A stretch of 64,000 nucleotides of DNA from Janthinobacterium sp. FW305-129 (lineage in GTDB: Bacteria > Pseudomonadota > Gammaproteobacteria > Burkholderiales > Burkholderiaceae_D): positions 434,001 to 498,000 of the forward strand of contig NZ_JACYMM010000003.1 in NCBI RefSeq assembly GCF_020858115.1, given 5' to 3'. Positions 55,793 to 63,403 of this stretch are shown here, one piece after another; positions within the stretch are counted from its first letter, which is position 1; each line of letters starts with the position of its first letter. Below the pieces are notes generated by a model that did not search any database, had not been told where the DNA came from, and worked only from the letters and a program-made list of their open reading frames with translations. Made by a program: the position numbers and the translations under genes.

Positions 55793-56905
55793 TTATTTAC
55801 GTAAGATTTCACTGCTTGCACACACCAGGCTGGCCTTGATGATTTCATCCTCGCGGTCGATCAGCAATTGGTCGTCCTTGTCGATGATGAGCTTTAAAAA
55901 GTCCAGCACGTTGCGCGCATACAGGGCCGAGGCGTCGGCCGCCACCAGGGTCGCCAGATTCGGCTCGCCGACGATGTACACGCCGTGTTTGAGCACCGTC
56001 TTGCCCAGCTCGGACAGGGGGCAGTTGCCGCCCTGCTCGACGGCCAGGTCGACGATGACGGAGCCCGGTTTCATGGCTTTCACCGTTTCTTCTGAAATCA
56101 GCACGGGCGCGGCGCGGCCGGGAATCAGGGCCGTGGTGATGATGATGTCGGCCAGTTTCGCCCGTTCGTGCACCAGTTCGGCCTGGCGCCGCATCCAGTC
56201 GGCCGGCATGGCGCGCGCATAGCCGCCCGAACCCTTGGCGATTTCCTTTTCTTCATCGGTGAGGAAGGGCACGTCGAGGAACTTGGCGCCCAGGGACTCC
56301 ACTTGTTCCTTGACGGGCGGGCGCACGTCGGACGCTTCGATGACGGCGCCCAGGCGCTTGGCCGTGGCGATCGCCTGCAAACCGGCCACGCCCACGCCCA
56401 TGATCAGCACGCGGGCCGCCTTGACGGTGCCGGCCGCCGTCATCAGCATGGGCATGAAGCGCTGATAGGTATTTGCGGCCACCAGCACGGCCTTGTAGCC
56501 GGCGATGTTCGCCTGCGATGACAGCACGTCCATCGATTGCGCGCGCGTGATGCGCGGCACGGCTTCCAGCGCGAAGGCGGACAGCCCGGCCGTGGCCATG
56601 GCGGCGATATTGTCCGCGTCAAACGGGTTCAACATGCCGATCAGCACCGTGCCGCTGGCCATCAGGGCCCGCTCAGCGGCGTCCGGTGCGCGCACCTTGA
56701 GCACGATGGCGCAACCGTATGCTTCCTGGGCGGTGCCGATCTGCGCGCCGGCGGCGGCATAGGCTTCATCGGGAATCGACGCTTGCAGGCCCGCTCCCGA
56801 CTGCACGACGACTTGATGCTTGGCTGCCAGCTTCTTGACTGTCTCGGGCGTTGCTGCCACCCGCGTTTCACCAGGCCGTGTTTCGGCCGGTATGCCTATC
56901 CTCAT
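55793..56905 (-). CDS. pntAA: NAD(P) transhydrogenase alpha subunit, NAD-binding part
   Basis: The 370-residue soluble domain I has the alanine dehydrogenase-like N-terminus (MRIGIPAETRPGETRVAATP), the NAD site VLIMGVGVAGLQAIATAKRLGA and a mobile loop containing YARAMPADWMRRQ. It binds NAD(H) and exchanges hydride with domain III of PntB. It heads the pntAA-pntAB-pntB operon. Upstream is a 412-nt gene-free stretch with a GTCGTACGAC palindrome about 85 nt before the start. Confidence 0.95.
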   Translation of the reverse strand: MRIGIPAETRPGETRVAATPETVKKLAAKHQVVVQSGAGLQASIPDEAYAAAGAQIGTAQEAYGCAIVLKVRAPDAAERALMASGTVLIGMLNPFDADNIAAMATAGLSAFALEAVPRITRAQSMDVLSSQANIAGYKAVLVAANTYQRFMPMLMTAAGTVKAARVLIMGVGVAGLQAIATAKRLGAVIEASDVRPPVKEQVESLGAKFLDVPFLTDEEKEIAKGSGGYARAMPADWMRRQAELVHERAKLADIIITTALIPGRAAPVLISEETVKAMKPGSVIVDLAVEQGGNCPLSELGKTVLKHGVYIVGEPNLATLVAADASALYARNVLDFLKLIIDKDDQLLIDREDEIIKASLVCASSEILRK

Positions 56906-57317
56906 GATGCCTCCGCTAATTGATAAACTGACTAGAATCTAACACGGAAAGCAGCGCGTTAAACGTTTGTGAACCAGCAACTTTTAGTCGTACGACACTA
57001 ATTTCATCAACATCCCACGATTCGTTTCACCATGCGGCGCAGCGACCATATTGTGGGAAAGGTGTGTCAATCTCACCACAGTCGAGCCTGCGTGCGCGCT
57101 TGTTTTGACCACAGGGAAAGCCTATATTAGCGGGCGTTTCCTGCCATCTTGCCGACTAAGCCCCCATGCTAGTGCGCTCCCGGGGAAAGACGTAAGTACC
57201 TCCCACCGCTATTTGCTAAAACGTTGTCATTTATCAATATGTCCGCGCAACAGAAGGCCGGGTTCAAACCGCGCGCGCAGAACAAGATAAAATGTCGGCT
57301 CTTTCAAGGATGGAATC
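56906..57317. other. Gene-free divergent regulatory region, pntAA/NUDIX
   Basis: This 412-nt stretch separates divergent pntAA and the NUDIX gene. On the pntAA side is the perfect palindrome GTCGTACGAC (56987-56996). On the plus strand TTGTTT (57100-57105), 17 nt, TATATT (57123-57128) is a possible distal promoter that would give a leader of about 180 nt. A second candidate is at 57263-57291. A 79-codon open frame (57051-57290) has no ribosome site and no protein-like features, so I do not call it. I recognise no riboswitch. Confidence 0.5.
57263..57291 (+). promoter_or_regulatory. Candidate proximal promoter of the NUDIX-mnmA unit
   Basis: TTCAAA (57263-57268) and GATAAA (57286-57291) are separated by 17 nt, each matching the sigma-70 consensus at four of six positions. 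The start codon is about 27 nt further on. Confidence 0.35.
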
Positions 57318-57797
57318 ATGCCGAGAATCTGGAAACCCTCTGTCACCGTTGCCGCCATCGTCGAGCGCGACGGCCTGTTTTTACTGATTGAAGAAGAGAC
57401 CAGCGAAGGCATCAAGATCAATCAACCGGCCGGTCACCTCGACCCGTTCGAGTCGCTGGAACAGGCGGTGATCCGCGAAACGCTGGAAGAAGCGGCCTAC
57501 GATTTCATCCCCACGGCACTGGTCGGCATGTACATGTCGCGCTACCAGTCACTGCGCACGGGCGAGGACGTGACCTATCTGCGCTTCACCTTTTGCGGCA
57601 CGGCCGGCGCCGAGCATGACCGCCCGCTGGACGAAGGCATCATCCGCACCCTGTGGATGACGCGCGACGAGCTGGCGGCATGCCAGGAACGCCACCGCAG
57701 CCCCCTGGTGCTGCAGTGCGTGGACGAATACCTGGCCGGCCGGCGCGCGCCGCTGGCCCTGCTGCACACGCATGCGTCCGTTTTCAATAGCGCATAG
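57318..57797 (+). CDS. NUDIX hydrolase
   Basis: The 159-residue protein has an intact NUDIX box: G of GHLDPFESLEQ, then AVIRETLEEAAYDF with the RETLEE metal-binding core. The rest is the single alpha/beta/alpha sandwich. Sequence and length resemble the NudJ-like group, which hydrolyses nucleoside and thiamine pyrophosphates; substrate remains unassigned. AAGGA lies 8-10 nt before the ATG. mnmA begins 32 nt downstream, so they are probably co-transcribed. In E. coli nudJ and mnmA are neighbours too, which supports the NudJ reading. Confidence 0.88.
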   Translation: MPRIWKPSVTVAAIVERDGLFLLIEEETSEGIKINQPAGHLDPFESLEQAVIRETLEEAAYDFIPTALVGMYMSRYQSLRTGEDVTYLRFTFCGTAGAEHDRPLDEGIIRTLWMTRDELAACQERHRSPLVLQCVDEYLAGRRAPLALLHTHASVFNSA

Positions 57798-57829
57798 CAA
57801 CATTATCTAAAAAGTAACTGGAAGGCAAG

Positions 57830-58951
57830 ATGAGCAAGAAGAAAGTCGTTATCGGCATGTCGGGCGGGGTCGATTCCTCGGTCGCGGCATGGATGCTGAA
57901 GGAACAAGGCTATGAAGTCATCGGCCTGTTCATGAAAAACTGGGAAGATGACGACGATTCGGAATACTGCTCCACGCGCCAGGACTGGATCGACGCGGCC
58001 AGCGTGGCCGACGTCATCGGCGTCGATATCGAAGCCGTCAATTTCGCTTCCGAATACAAGGACCGCGTGTTCGCCGATTTCTTGCGCGAATACCAGGCCG
58101 GCCGCACGCCGAACCCGGACGTGCTGTGCAACGCCGAAATCAAGTTCAAGGCCTTCCTTGACCACGCCATGACCCTGGGCGCCGACCTGATCGCCACCGG
58201 CCACTATGCGCGCGTGCGCCAGGCGCCGACCGATGCGGGCCGCTATGAACTGCTCAAGGCCGTCGACGCCAGCAAGGACCAAAGCTATTTCCTGCACCGT
58301 TTGAACCAGGCGCAGCTGTCCAAGACCTTGTTTCCGCTCGGTGAAATCCCGAAGACGCAAGTGCGCCAGATCGCCGAAAAACTGGCCCTGCCGAACGCGC
58401 AGAAGAAGGATTCCACGGGTATCTGCTTCATTGGCGAACGCCCGTTCCGCGAATTCTTGAACCGCTACCTGTCGTACAAGCCGGGCCCGATGAAAACGGC
58501 GGACGGCAAGACCGTGGGCGAACACGTGGGACTGAGTTTTTACACGCTGGGCCAGCGCAAGGGTATCGGCATCGGCGGCGTGAAGTCGTACCAGAATGCG
58601 GACGGCAGCAGCGACGCCTGGTATGTGGCGCGCAAGGATATCGCCAACAACACCCTGTGGGTGGTGCAGGGCCACGACCACCCGTGGCTGCTGTCGCCAT
58701 CGTTGACGGCCGACCAGGCCAGCTGGGTGGCCGGCACGGCGCCGCAGGCGGGCGCCTTGAGCGCCAAGACGCGCTACCGCCAGGCCGACGTGGCTTGCCA
58801 GTTGTTGCCGAATGGAAATGAACTGTTCAGCCTGGCGTTTGACCAGGCGCAATGGGCCGTCACGCCGGGCCAGTCGGCCGTGCTGTACGACGGCGACGTG
58901 TGCCTCGGTGGCGGCATCATCGCCAGCGCGACGGGCCTGGCTGGCGTCTAG
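57830..58951 (+). CDS. mnmA: tRNA-specific 2-thiouridylase MnmA
   Basis: The 373-residue enzyme adds sulphur to U34 of tRNA-Lys, -Glu and -Gln. It has the PP-loop [44 protein letters not shown] with the first catalytic Cys, ATGHYARV, and [17 protein letters not shown] with the second Cys. GGAAGG precedes ATG 57830. Its stop codon overlaps the stop of the convergent receiver gene, leaving a 4-nt overlap. Confidence 0.96.
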   Translation: MSKKKVVIGMSGGVDSSVAAWMLKEQGYEVIGLFMKNWEDDDDSEYCSTRQDWIDAASVADVIGVDIEAVNFASEYKDRVFADFLREYQAGRTPNPDVLCNAEIKFKAFLDHAMTLGADLIATGHYARVRQAPTDAGRYELLKAVDASKDQSYFLHRLNQAQLSKTLFPLGEIPKTQVRQIAEKLALPNAQKKDSTGICFIGERPFREFLNRYLSYKPGPMKTADGKTVGEHVGLSFYTLGQRKGIGIGGVKSYQNADGSSDAWYVARKDIANNTLWVVQGHDHPWLLSPSLTADQASWVAGTAPQAGALSAKTRYRQADVACQLLPNGNELFSLAFDQAQWAVTPGQSAVLYDGDVCLGGGIIASATGLAGV

Positions 58952-59361
58952 GTATTGCCTTGCGCAGCGGCGGCCAAGGCCTGCTGCTGCTTGCGCACCA
59001 TGGCGATCACCGTGTTGCGCACGGTTTTCAGGACCGTGTCGGCCATGAAGGGTTTCACGATGAAGCCCGACACGCCCATGGCATGGGCCGCCTGCAGCGA
59101 GGCGGCGTCGATGCCGCCCGAGACCATGAAAATGAGCGTCTTCGGGTACTGGGCGCGGATGGTTTGCACCACATTCGTCCCGTCTTCCACCTGTTCGCGC
59201 GCGATGCAGACGAAATGCGGGTGGTGCTTGACCAGCAGCGCCAGCCCCAGCGCGCTGGTATGCGTCTGCCCGCAGACGTCGTAGCCGCCATCGGTCAGGA
59301 CCGTGTTCAGCAGGCCGCGCGCCACGGCGCTGCTATCGATCAGGACTGTCTTTAACATCAT
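58948..59361 (-). CDS. Receiver-domain protein lacking the phosphoacceptor Asp
   Basis: The 137-residue protein is one receiver (CheY-like) domain plus a short Gln/Ala-rich tail. Alignment by eye keeps the Ser (S81, MVSGG) and Lys (K103, GFIVKPF) of the active site and one N-terminal Asp (D9, VLIDSS). The phosphoacceptor position reads FVCIARE, with Ala54 where Asp is expected, and the second acidic residue is Ser10. It is therefore probably not phosphorylated and may act as a constitutive or competitive partner. The frame runs further upstream, but ATG 59361 has GGAAG before it. Confidence 0.82.
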   Translation of the reverse strand: MMLKTVLIDSSAVARGLLNTVLTDGGYDVCGQTHTSALGLALLVKHHPHFVCIAREQVEDGTNVVQTIRAQYPKTLIFMVSGGIDAASLQAAHAMGVSGFIVKPFMADTVLKTVRNTVIAMVRKQQQALAAAAQGNT

Positions 59362-59408
59362 GATTACTTCCCTTGCTTGATTTATTCCGTGTTCTGGCCA
59401 GAAGAGCT

Positions 59409-60182
59409 CTATTTTTCCCAGACGAGCTTGTTCCAGGTCACACCCAGGGTCACGTCGGTCTTGAGTTCTACTAACTTTCTTGAAAGATACAGTATTTCCC
59501 GCTCTTTTCGCAGGCTTTCGCCCAGCGTGCCGGGCAAAATGCCCGCGCCGGCCATCACGGCGTCGATATTGCCGTAAGCGCGCAACAGTTTCGCGCCCGT
59601 CTTCAGGCCGATCTTCGACACGCCGGGGATGCTGTCGGTGACGTCGCCCATCAGCGCCAGCAGGTCGGGCAGCAGTTCCGGCGGCACGCCGAACTTTTTC
59701 TCGACCCAGGCGCGGTCGTGCCAGATGCCCTTGAAATGGTCCCACACGAGCGCGCCGTGGGCGATCAGGCCATGCAAATCCTTGTCGGTGGTGGCGATGA
59801 CGGCCGCGCCGCGCCCCTCGTGCAGCCAGCGCATGACGGCCGTGCCGATCACGTCGTCGGCCTCGACCTCGGGGATGCTGACCACGTGCATGCCGAAGCT
59901 GGCCAGGGTGGCGTAAAAGCCGGGCAAGGCGTCGCGCAGCACCTGCGGCATGGGCTGGCGCCCCTCGCGGTAACCGGCATACAGCGCGTGGCGCCAGGTG
60001 GGGCCGCCAAAGTCGAAGGCGGGCAGGATGTGCGTCGGCTCGTGGTCGTTGATGAGGGTGCGGAACGACGACAGCGCATGGCGCAGCGCGATCTCCGCCT
60101 TCAGGTCGGAATCGGGTTCAGGACTGGCTTCGTAGACGCGGCGTACGATATTCAAGCCGTCGATAGCGAGGAGTCTGGCCAT
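59409..60182 (-). CDS. 5'-3' exonuclease / flap endonuclease family protein (Xni/ExoIX-like)
   Basis: The 257-residue protein is the FEN-like nuclease domain found at the N-terminus of DNA polymerase I, present alone. It has LLAIDGLNIVRRVYEA at the start with the first metal Asp, EVEADDVIGT and IATTDKDLHGLI with acidic clusters, and a helix-hairpin-helix segment DSIPGVSKIGLKTGAKLL. It would cut or degrade flapped or duplex DNA. Relatives lacking some metal ligands, such as E. coli ExoIX, have little exonuclease activity, so function should not be overcalled. It is 47 nt after the receiver gene start region on the same strand. Confidence 0.88.
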   Translation of the reverse strand: MARLLAIDGLNIVRRVYEASPEPDSDLKAEIALRHALSSFRTLINDHEPTHILPAFDFGGPTWRHALYAGYREGRQPMPQVLRDALPGFYATLASFGMHVVSIPEVEADDVIGTAVMRWLHEGRGAAVIATTDKDLHGLIAHGALVWDHFKGIWHDRAWVEKKFGVPPELLPDLLALMGDVTDSIPGVSKIGLKTGAKLLRAYGNIDAVMAGAGILPGTLGESLRKEREILYLSRKLVELKTDVTLGVTWNKLVWEK

Positions 60183-60277
60183 GCGGTAAGTAAATACTGG
60201 TTGAATCGGGCATTTTACCGTATGGAGCGAGCACTATTCCCCGCGAATTCCGCTTGGCAGGTTTTACGCGGCGTAAC

Positions 60278-60397
60278 AACGCCTAACAAAACCGTAGCGA
60301 GCGGAAGTGAATTGTGGCTAAGAAGCGCAACCGTACTCAAGTACGGTGAGCATCGCAGGCCGCAAGTCGCGACGCGCAGTAGGTTTGGTTAGGCGTT
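60278..60397. repeat. 120-nt intergenic inverted-repeat element
   Basis: AACGCCTAACAAAACC (60278-60293) and GGTTTGGTTAGGCGTT (60382-60397) are complementary at 15 of 16 positions. Inside, GAATTGTGGC pairs imperfectly with GCCGCAAGTC, including a G-U type change, and ACCGTACT pairs with AGTACGGT at the tip. The whole folds into one long hairpin. It ends one base before the GST stop codon and carries no open frame. It looks like a REP- or MITE-like unit, or a 3' untranslated RNA structure. Confidence 0.7.
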
Positions 60398-60398
60398 C

Positions 60399-61070
60399 TC
60401 ATTTGGCGAAATCGTAGGGGCCGCCACGCTCCAGGGCACGTTGATACGCGGGCCGCGCGTGGATGCGCTGCAGGAACGCCGTCAGCTTCGGCAGGCTCTC
60501 GTCGAGTCCGCCGCGCATGGCCGCCGCTTCCAGCGGAAAGCTCATCTGGATATCGGCCGCCGTGAATTCATTGCCGGCAAACCATTTGCTTTTCTCCAGT
60601 TCCGCTTCCATGTAGGCCAGCTGGCTGGTGATATTGGGCAGGATGAAGCTGCTCTTGACCTTGCTGGCGATGCCGCGCGCGACCGGTTTGACGAAAAACG
60701 GCATCGGCGACGACTCGACCTTGTCGAACACCAGCTTCATCAGCAGCGGCGGCATGGCCGAGCCTTCCGCGAAATGCAGCCAGTAGGTCCAGCGCAGCTT
60801 GTCCGGCGTGCCGGCCGCCGGTATCAACCGGCCATTGCCGTAGCGCTCGACCAGGTAATCGATGATGGCGCCCGACTCGGCGATGGTATTGGCGCCATCC
60901 GTGATCACGGGCGACTTGCCCAGCGGATGGACGGCTTTCAAGGAAGCGGGCGCCAGCATGGTTTTCGGGTCGCGCTGGTAGCGCTTGACCTCATATTCCA
61001 GGCCCAGTTCCTCGAGCAGCCAGAGCACGCGCTGCGAGCGCGAATTGTTCAGATGGTGGACGACGATCAT
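60399..61070 (-). CDS. Glutathione S-transferase family protein
   Basis: The 223-residue protein has a thioredoxin-like N-domain (about 1-80; HHLNNSRSQRVLWLLEELGLEYE in part, with NNSRSQRVLWLLEELG, then GKSPVI and ESGAIIDYL for glutathione binding) and a helical C-domain with NEFTAADIQMSFPLEA. A Ser-Gln pair sits where catalytic Ser/Tyr is expected. It probably conjugates or reduces electrophiles using glutathione; substrate unknown. Its stop codon abuts the inverted-repeat element. Confidence 0.9.
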   Translation of the reverse strand: MIVVHHLNNSRSQRVLWLLEELGLEYEVKRYQRDPKTMLAPASLKAVHPLGKSPVITDGANTIAESGAIIDYLVERYGNGRLIPAAGTPDKLRWTYWLHFAEGSAMPPLLMKLVFDKVESSPMPFFVKPVARGIASKVKSSFILPNITSQLAYMEAELEKSKWFAGNEFTAADIQMSFPLEAAAMRGGLDESLPKLTAFLQRIHARPAYQRALERGGPYDFAK

Positions 61071-61232
61071 GGTTTTCCCGGTAGCGATGGTTGAGTTCCA
61101 GTATAGCCGGGACGGCCGGATCGGGGCAGCGCAAGCGAATCGACGAAAAAATTGCGAAAAACAGTATTTTCAATTGATAACTTTTCAATAATCCCTTATC
61201 TTGTTTTGTTTCCAATAAGTAAGGAAACCCCT

Positions 61233-62285
61233 GTGGATTTCGACGCAAACAACACTACTCCCAGACAAGAAGCCATCACCTTCAGCGCCACCGGCAGCGA
61301 ATACTTCCGTATCTGGATCGTTAACCTGCTGCTGAGCATCGTCACCCTGGGCATTTACTCGGCCTGGGCCAAGGTGCGCCGCAACCGCTATTTCTATTCC
61401 AGCACCCACCTGGCCGGCAGCAGCTTCGAATACCATGGCAATGCCGTGGCCATCCTGAAAGGCCGCATCGCCGCCGTGGTGCTGATCGCCGGCTACAACA
61501 TCGCCTTCCAGGTCTCGCCCATCGTCGGCTTGCTGATGTTCGTGCTGCTGGCCGCCATTCTGCCCTGGCTGATATGGAAAAGCCTGCAATTCAAGCTGTA
61601 CAACACCAGCTACCGTGGTATCCGCTTCGGTTTCAGCGGCAGCGCCAAGGATGCCTACAAGTACTTCCTGTGGCTGCCCATCCTGAATACCTTCACGGGC
61701 GGCCTGATGACGCCTTTCCTGCACCAGCGCCTGAAGCGCTTCCAGCACACGCAAAGCCGTTTCGGCGCCACCCATTTCAGCTTTGACGCCACGGTCGGCA
61801 GCTTCTACAAGACCTATCTGCTGTTCTTCGCGCTGCTGCTGGGCGGGCTGCTGGTGCTGGTTTTCGTCGTCTTCGGCAGCATGTTCGCCTCGTTTTCCAC
61901 CGATATGAGTGACAGGGCCAAGCTCGAAAGCGTGCTGTTTGCCATCGGCGCCCTGTACCTGTGGGCGTTTACCGTGCTGCCGCTGTTCCTGACCATGATC
62001 CAGAACCTGATCTGGAACAATACGCGCTTGCAGCAGCACCAGTTCCAGTCGCAGCTGACGTGGGGCCGCACCACCTTCGTCATGCTGACTAACCTGCTGG
62101 GCGTGGTCTTCACCCTGGGCCTGTTTACGCCATTCGCCCAGGTGCGCTGGCTGAAATACCGCCTGGAGGCGACCTCGATGCTGGTGCATGGCAGCCTGGA
62201 CGAGTTCGTCGCCGCCACGGGCCAGCAAGTATCGGCCACGGGCGAAGGCATGGTCGACCTGCTGGACTTCGACCTGTCGCTGTAA
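61233..62285 (+). CDS. DUF898 (YjgN-family) membrane protein, GTG start
   Basis: The 350-residue protein has about seven hydrophobic segments and the repeated DUF898 pattern: LLSIVTLGIYSAWAKVRRNRYFYSSTHLAGSSFEY in part (TLGIYSAWAKVRRNRYFYSS) and a second copy, VFTLGLFTPFAQVRWLKYR, near the C-terminus. I place the start at GTG 61233 because AAGGA lies 7 nt upstream; an ATG at 61152 would add 27 unconserved residues. Function is unknown. It is 3 nt upstream of an M48 peptidase gene, a pairing common in proteobacteria. Confidence 0.88.
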   Translation: MDFDANNTTPRQEAITFSATGSEYFRIWIVNLLLSIVTLGIYSAWAKVRRNRYFYSSTHLAGSSFEYHGNAVAILKGRIAAVVLIAGYNIAFQVSPIVGLLMFVLLAAILPWLIWKSLQFKLYNTSYRGIRFGFSGSAKDAYKYFLWLPILNTFTGGLMTPFLHQRLKRFQHTQSRFGATHFSFDATVGSFYKTYLLFFALLLGGLLVLVFVVFGSMFASFSTDMSDRAKLESVLFAIGALYLWAFTVLPLFLTMIQNLIWNNTRLQQHQFQSQLTWGRTTFVMLTNLLGVVFTLGLFTPFAQVRWLKYRLEATSMLVHGSLDEFVAATGQQVSATGEGMVDLLDFDLSL

Positions 62286-62288
62286 GCA

Positions 62289-63299
62289 ATGAACGCCGAC
62301 ACGCAAGAAGACCACGCCGCGCTGGCCGCCCGCTATTTCGACGGCCAGAGCTCGCGCCTGTACCACGTCATGCTCAGCGTGCGCGATGGCGTGGCCGTGC
62401 TGGCGGGCGACATCGAGCGCAGCTGCCCGCTGGGCGAGCTGCACGTGTCCGAACGCAGCCGCCACGCCGTGCGCAAGGTCAGCTTTCCAGACGGCGCCTA
62501 CCTGGAAATCGCCGACCAGGCGGCCTTCAACGACATGCTGCACGCCACGGGCCACCGCGACGGCTGGGTGGTGCGGCTGCAGCAAAGCTGGCGCGGCGCC
62601 CTGCTGGCGACGGTGGCCACGGTGCTGGCCCTCTGGCTCAGCTATCAATACCTGCTGCCGCTGGCGGCCAAGGGCATCGCGTACACCCTGCCGCAGTCGG
62701 TCGAACGGCAGCTGGGCCAGGGCGTGCTCGACATGCTGGACCGCCATGTATTCGCGCCCAGCCAGCTCGATGGCGCGCGCCAGCAAGCCTTGCGCGCCCA
62801 GTTCGCGCGCCTGGCCACGCCCGGCGACAGCACGCCCGAGCACCGCATCGTGTTTCGCAAGAGCAAGATCGGCCCGAATGCGTTTGCCCTGCCGTCCGGC
62901 GACATCGTGCTGACCGACGAAATGATCGAACTGCTGCCGGACGACCAGGCCATCATGGGCGTGCTGGCGCATGAGCTGGGACATTTGCAGCAGCGCCACC
63001 TGACGCGGCGCATCATCCAGACCTCGGCCGTGGGCGCCGGCGCGGCGCTGCTGTTCGGCGACGTGTCGACGGTGGTGGCAACCCTGCCGCCGTTGCTGCT
63101 GGACTTGAAGTATTCGCGCGATGTCGAACGCGATGCGGACGACTACGCGATCGCCATGCTGCGCCAGAACGGCATCGCGCTGGAACACCTGGCGCAGGTG
63201 TTTGTCGCCTTGGGCAAGCTGGACGAAGGCACGCCGTATCTGTCGAGCCATCCGGCCAGCGCCGAGCGGGTCGAGCGCATCCGCGCCGCACAGCGCTAA
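62289..63299 (+). CDS. M48-family zinc metallopeptidase, membrane-anchored
   Basis: The 336-residue protein has an N-terminal beta-rich part (about 1-90), one hydrophobic helix (about 96-120) and an M48 catalytic domain. The zinc motif is HELGH in GVLAHELGHLQQRHL (near residue 223), and the third ligand Glu/Asp is in YSRDVERDADDYAI. The LSSHPASAERVERIRA ending is typical of M48 members such as HtpX and BepA. It probably degrades or trims membrane or envelope proteins. It starts 3 nt after the DUF898 stop and is followed by a terminator. Confidence 0.9.
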   Translation: MNADTQEDHAALAARYFDGQSSRLYHVMLSVRDGVAVLAGDIERSCPLGELHVSERSRHAVRKVSFPDGAYLEIADQAAFNDMLHATGHRDGWVVRLQQSWRGALLATVATVLALWLSYQYLLPLAAKGIAYTLPQSVERQLGQGVLDMLDRHVFAPSQLDGARQQALRAQFARLATPGDSTPEHRIVFRKSKIGPNAFALPSGDIVLTDEMIELLPDDQAIMGVLAHELGHLQQRHLTRRIIQTSAVGAGAALLFGDVSTVVATLPPLLLDLKYSRDVERDADDYAIAMLRQNGIALEHLAQVFVALGKLDEGTPYLSSHPASAERVERIRAAQR

Positions 63300-63306
63300 G
63301 CGCCTC

Positions 63307-63330
63307 ACGCGGCGCTTCCGGGCGCCGCGT
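63307..63330 (+). terminator. Intrinsic terminator after the M48 peptidase gene
   Basis: ACGCGGCGC (63307-63315) pairs perfectly with GCGCCGCGT (63322-63330) across TTCCGG, followed by TCTTTC. It ends the DUF898-M48 transcript before the next gene. Confidence 0.7.
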
Positions 63331-63403
63331 TCTTTCCCACCAGCACGTTCCGTGAATCGAAGGTAGACTCATCAGTTATCAGTCTGACTTCCCCGGAGTG
63401 CCC

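Noticed and set aside
57260..57270. GGGTTCAAACC resembling a tRNA T-arm
   Set aside because: No matching T-stem partner, acceptor stem or anticodon arm can be folded around it within 80 nt.
57051..57290. 79-codon open frame between pntAA and the NUDIX gene
   Set aside because: It has no ribosome site, its composition is not protein-like, and it overlaps candidate promoters.
61185..63308. Minus-strand open frame of 707 codons opposite the DUF898 and M48 genes
   Set aside because: The plus strand carries two well-supported genes there. The minus translation is Gln/His/Ala-rich with no recognisable fold.
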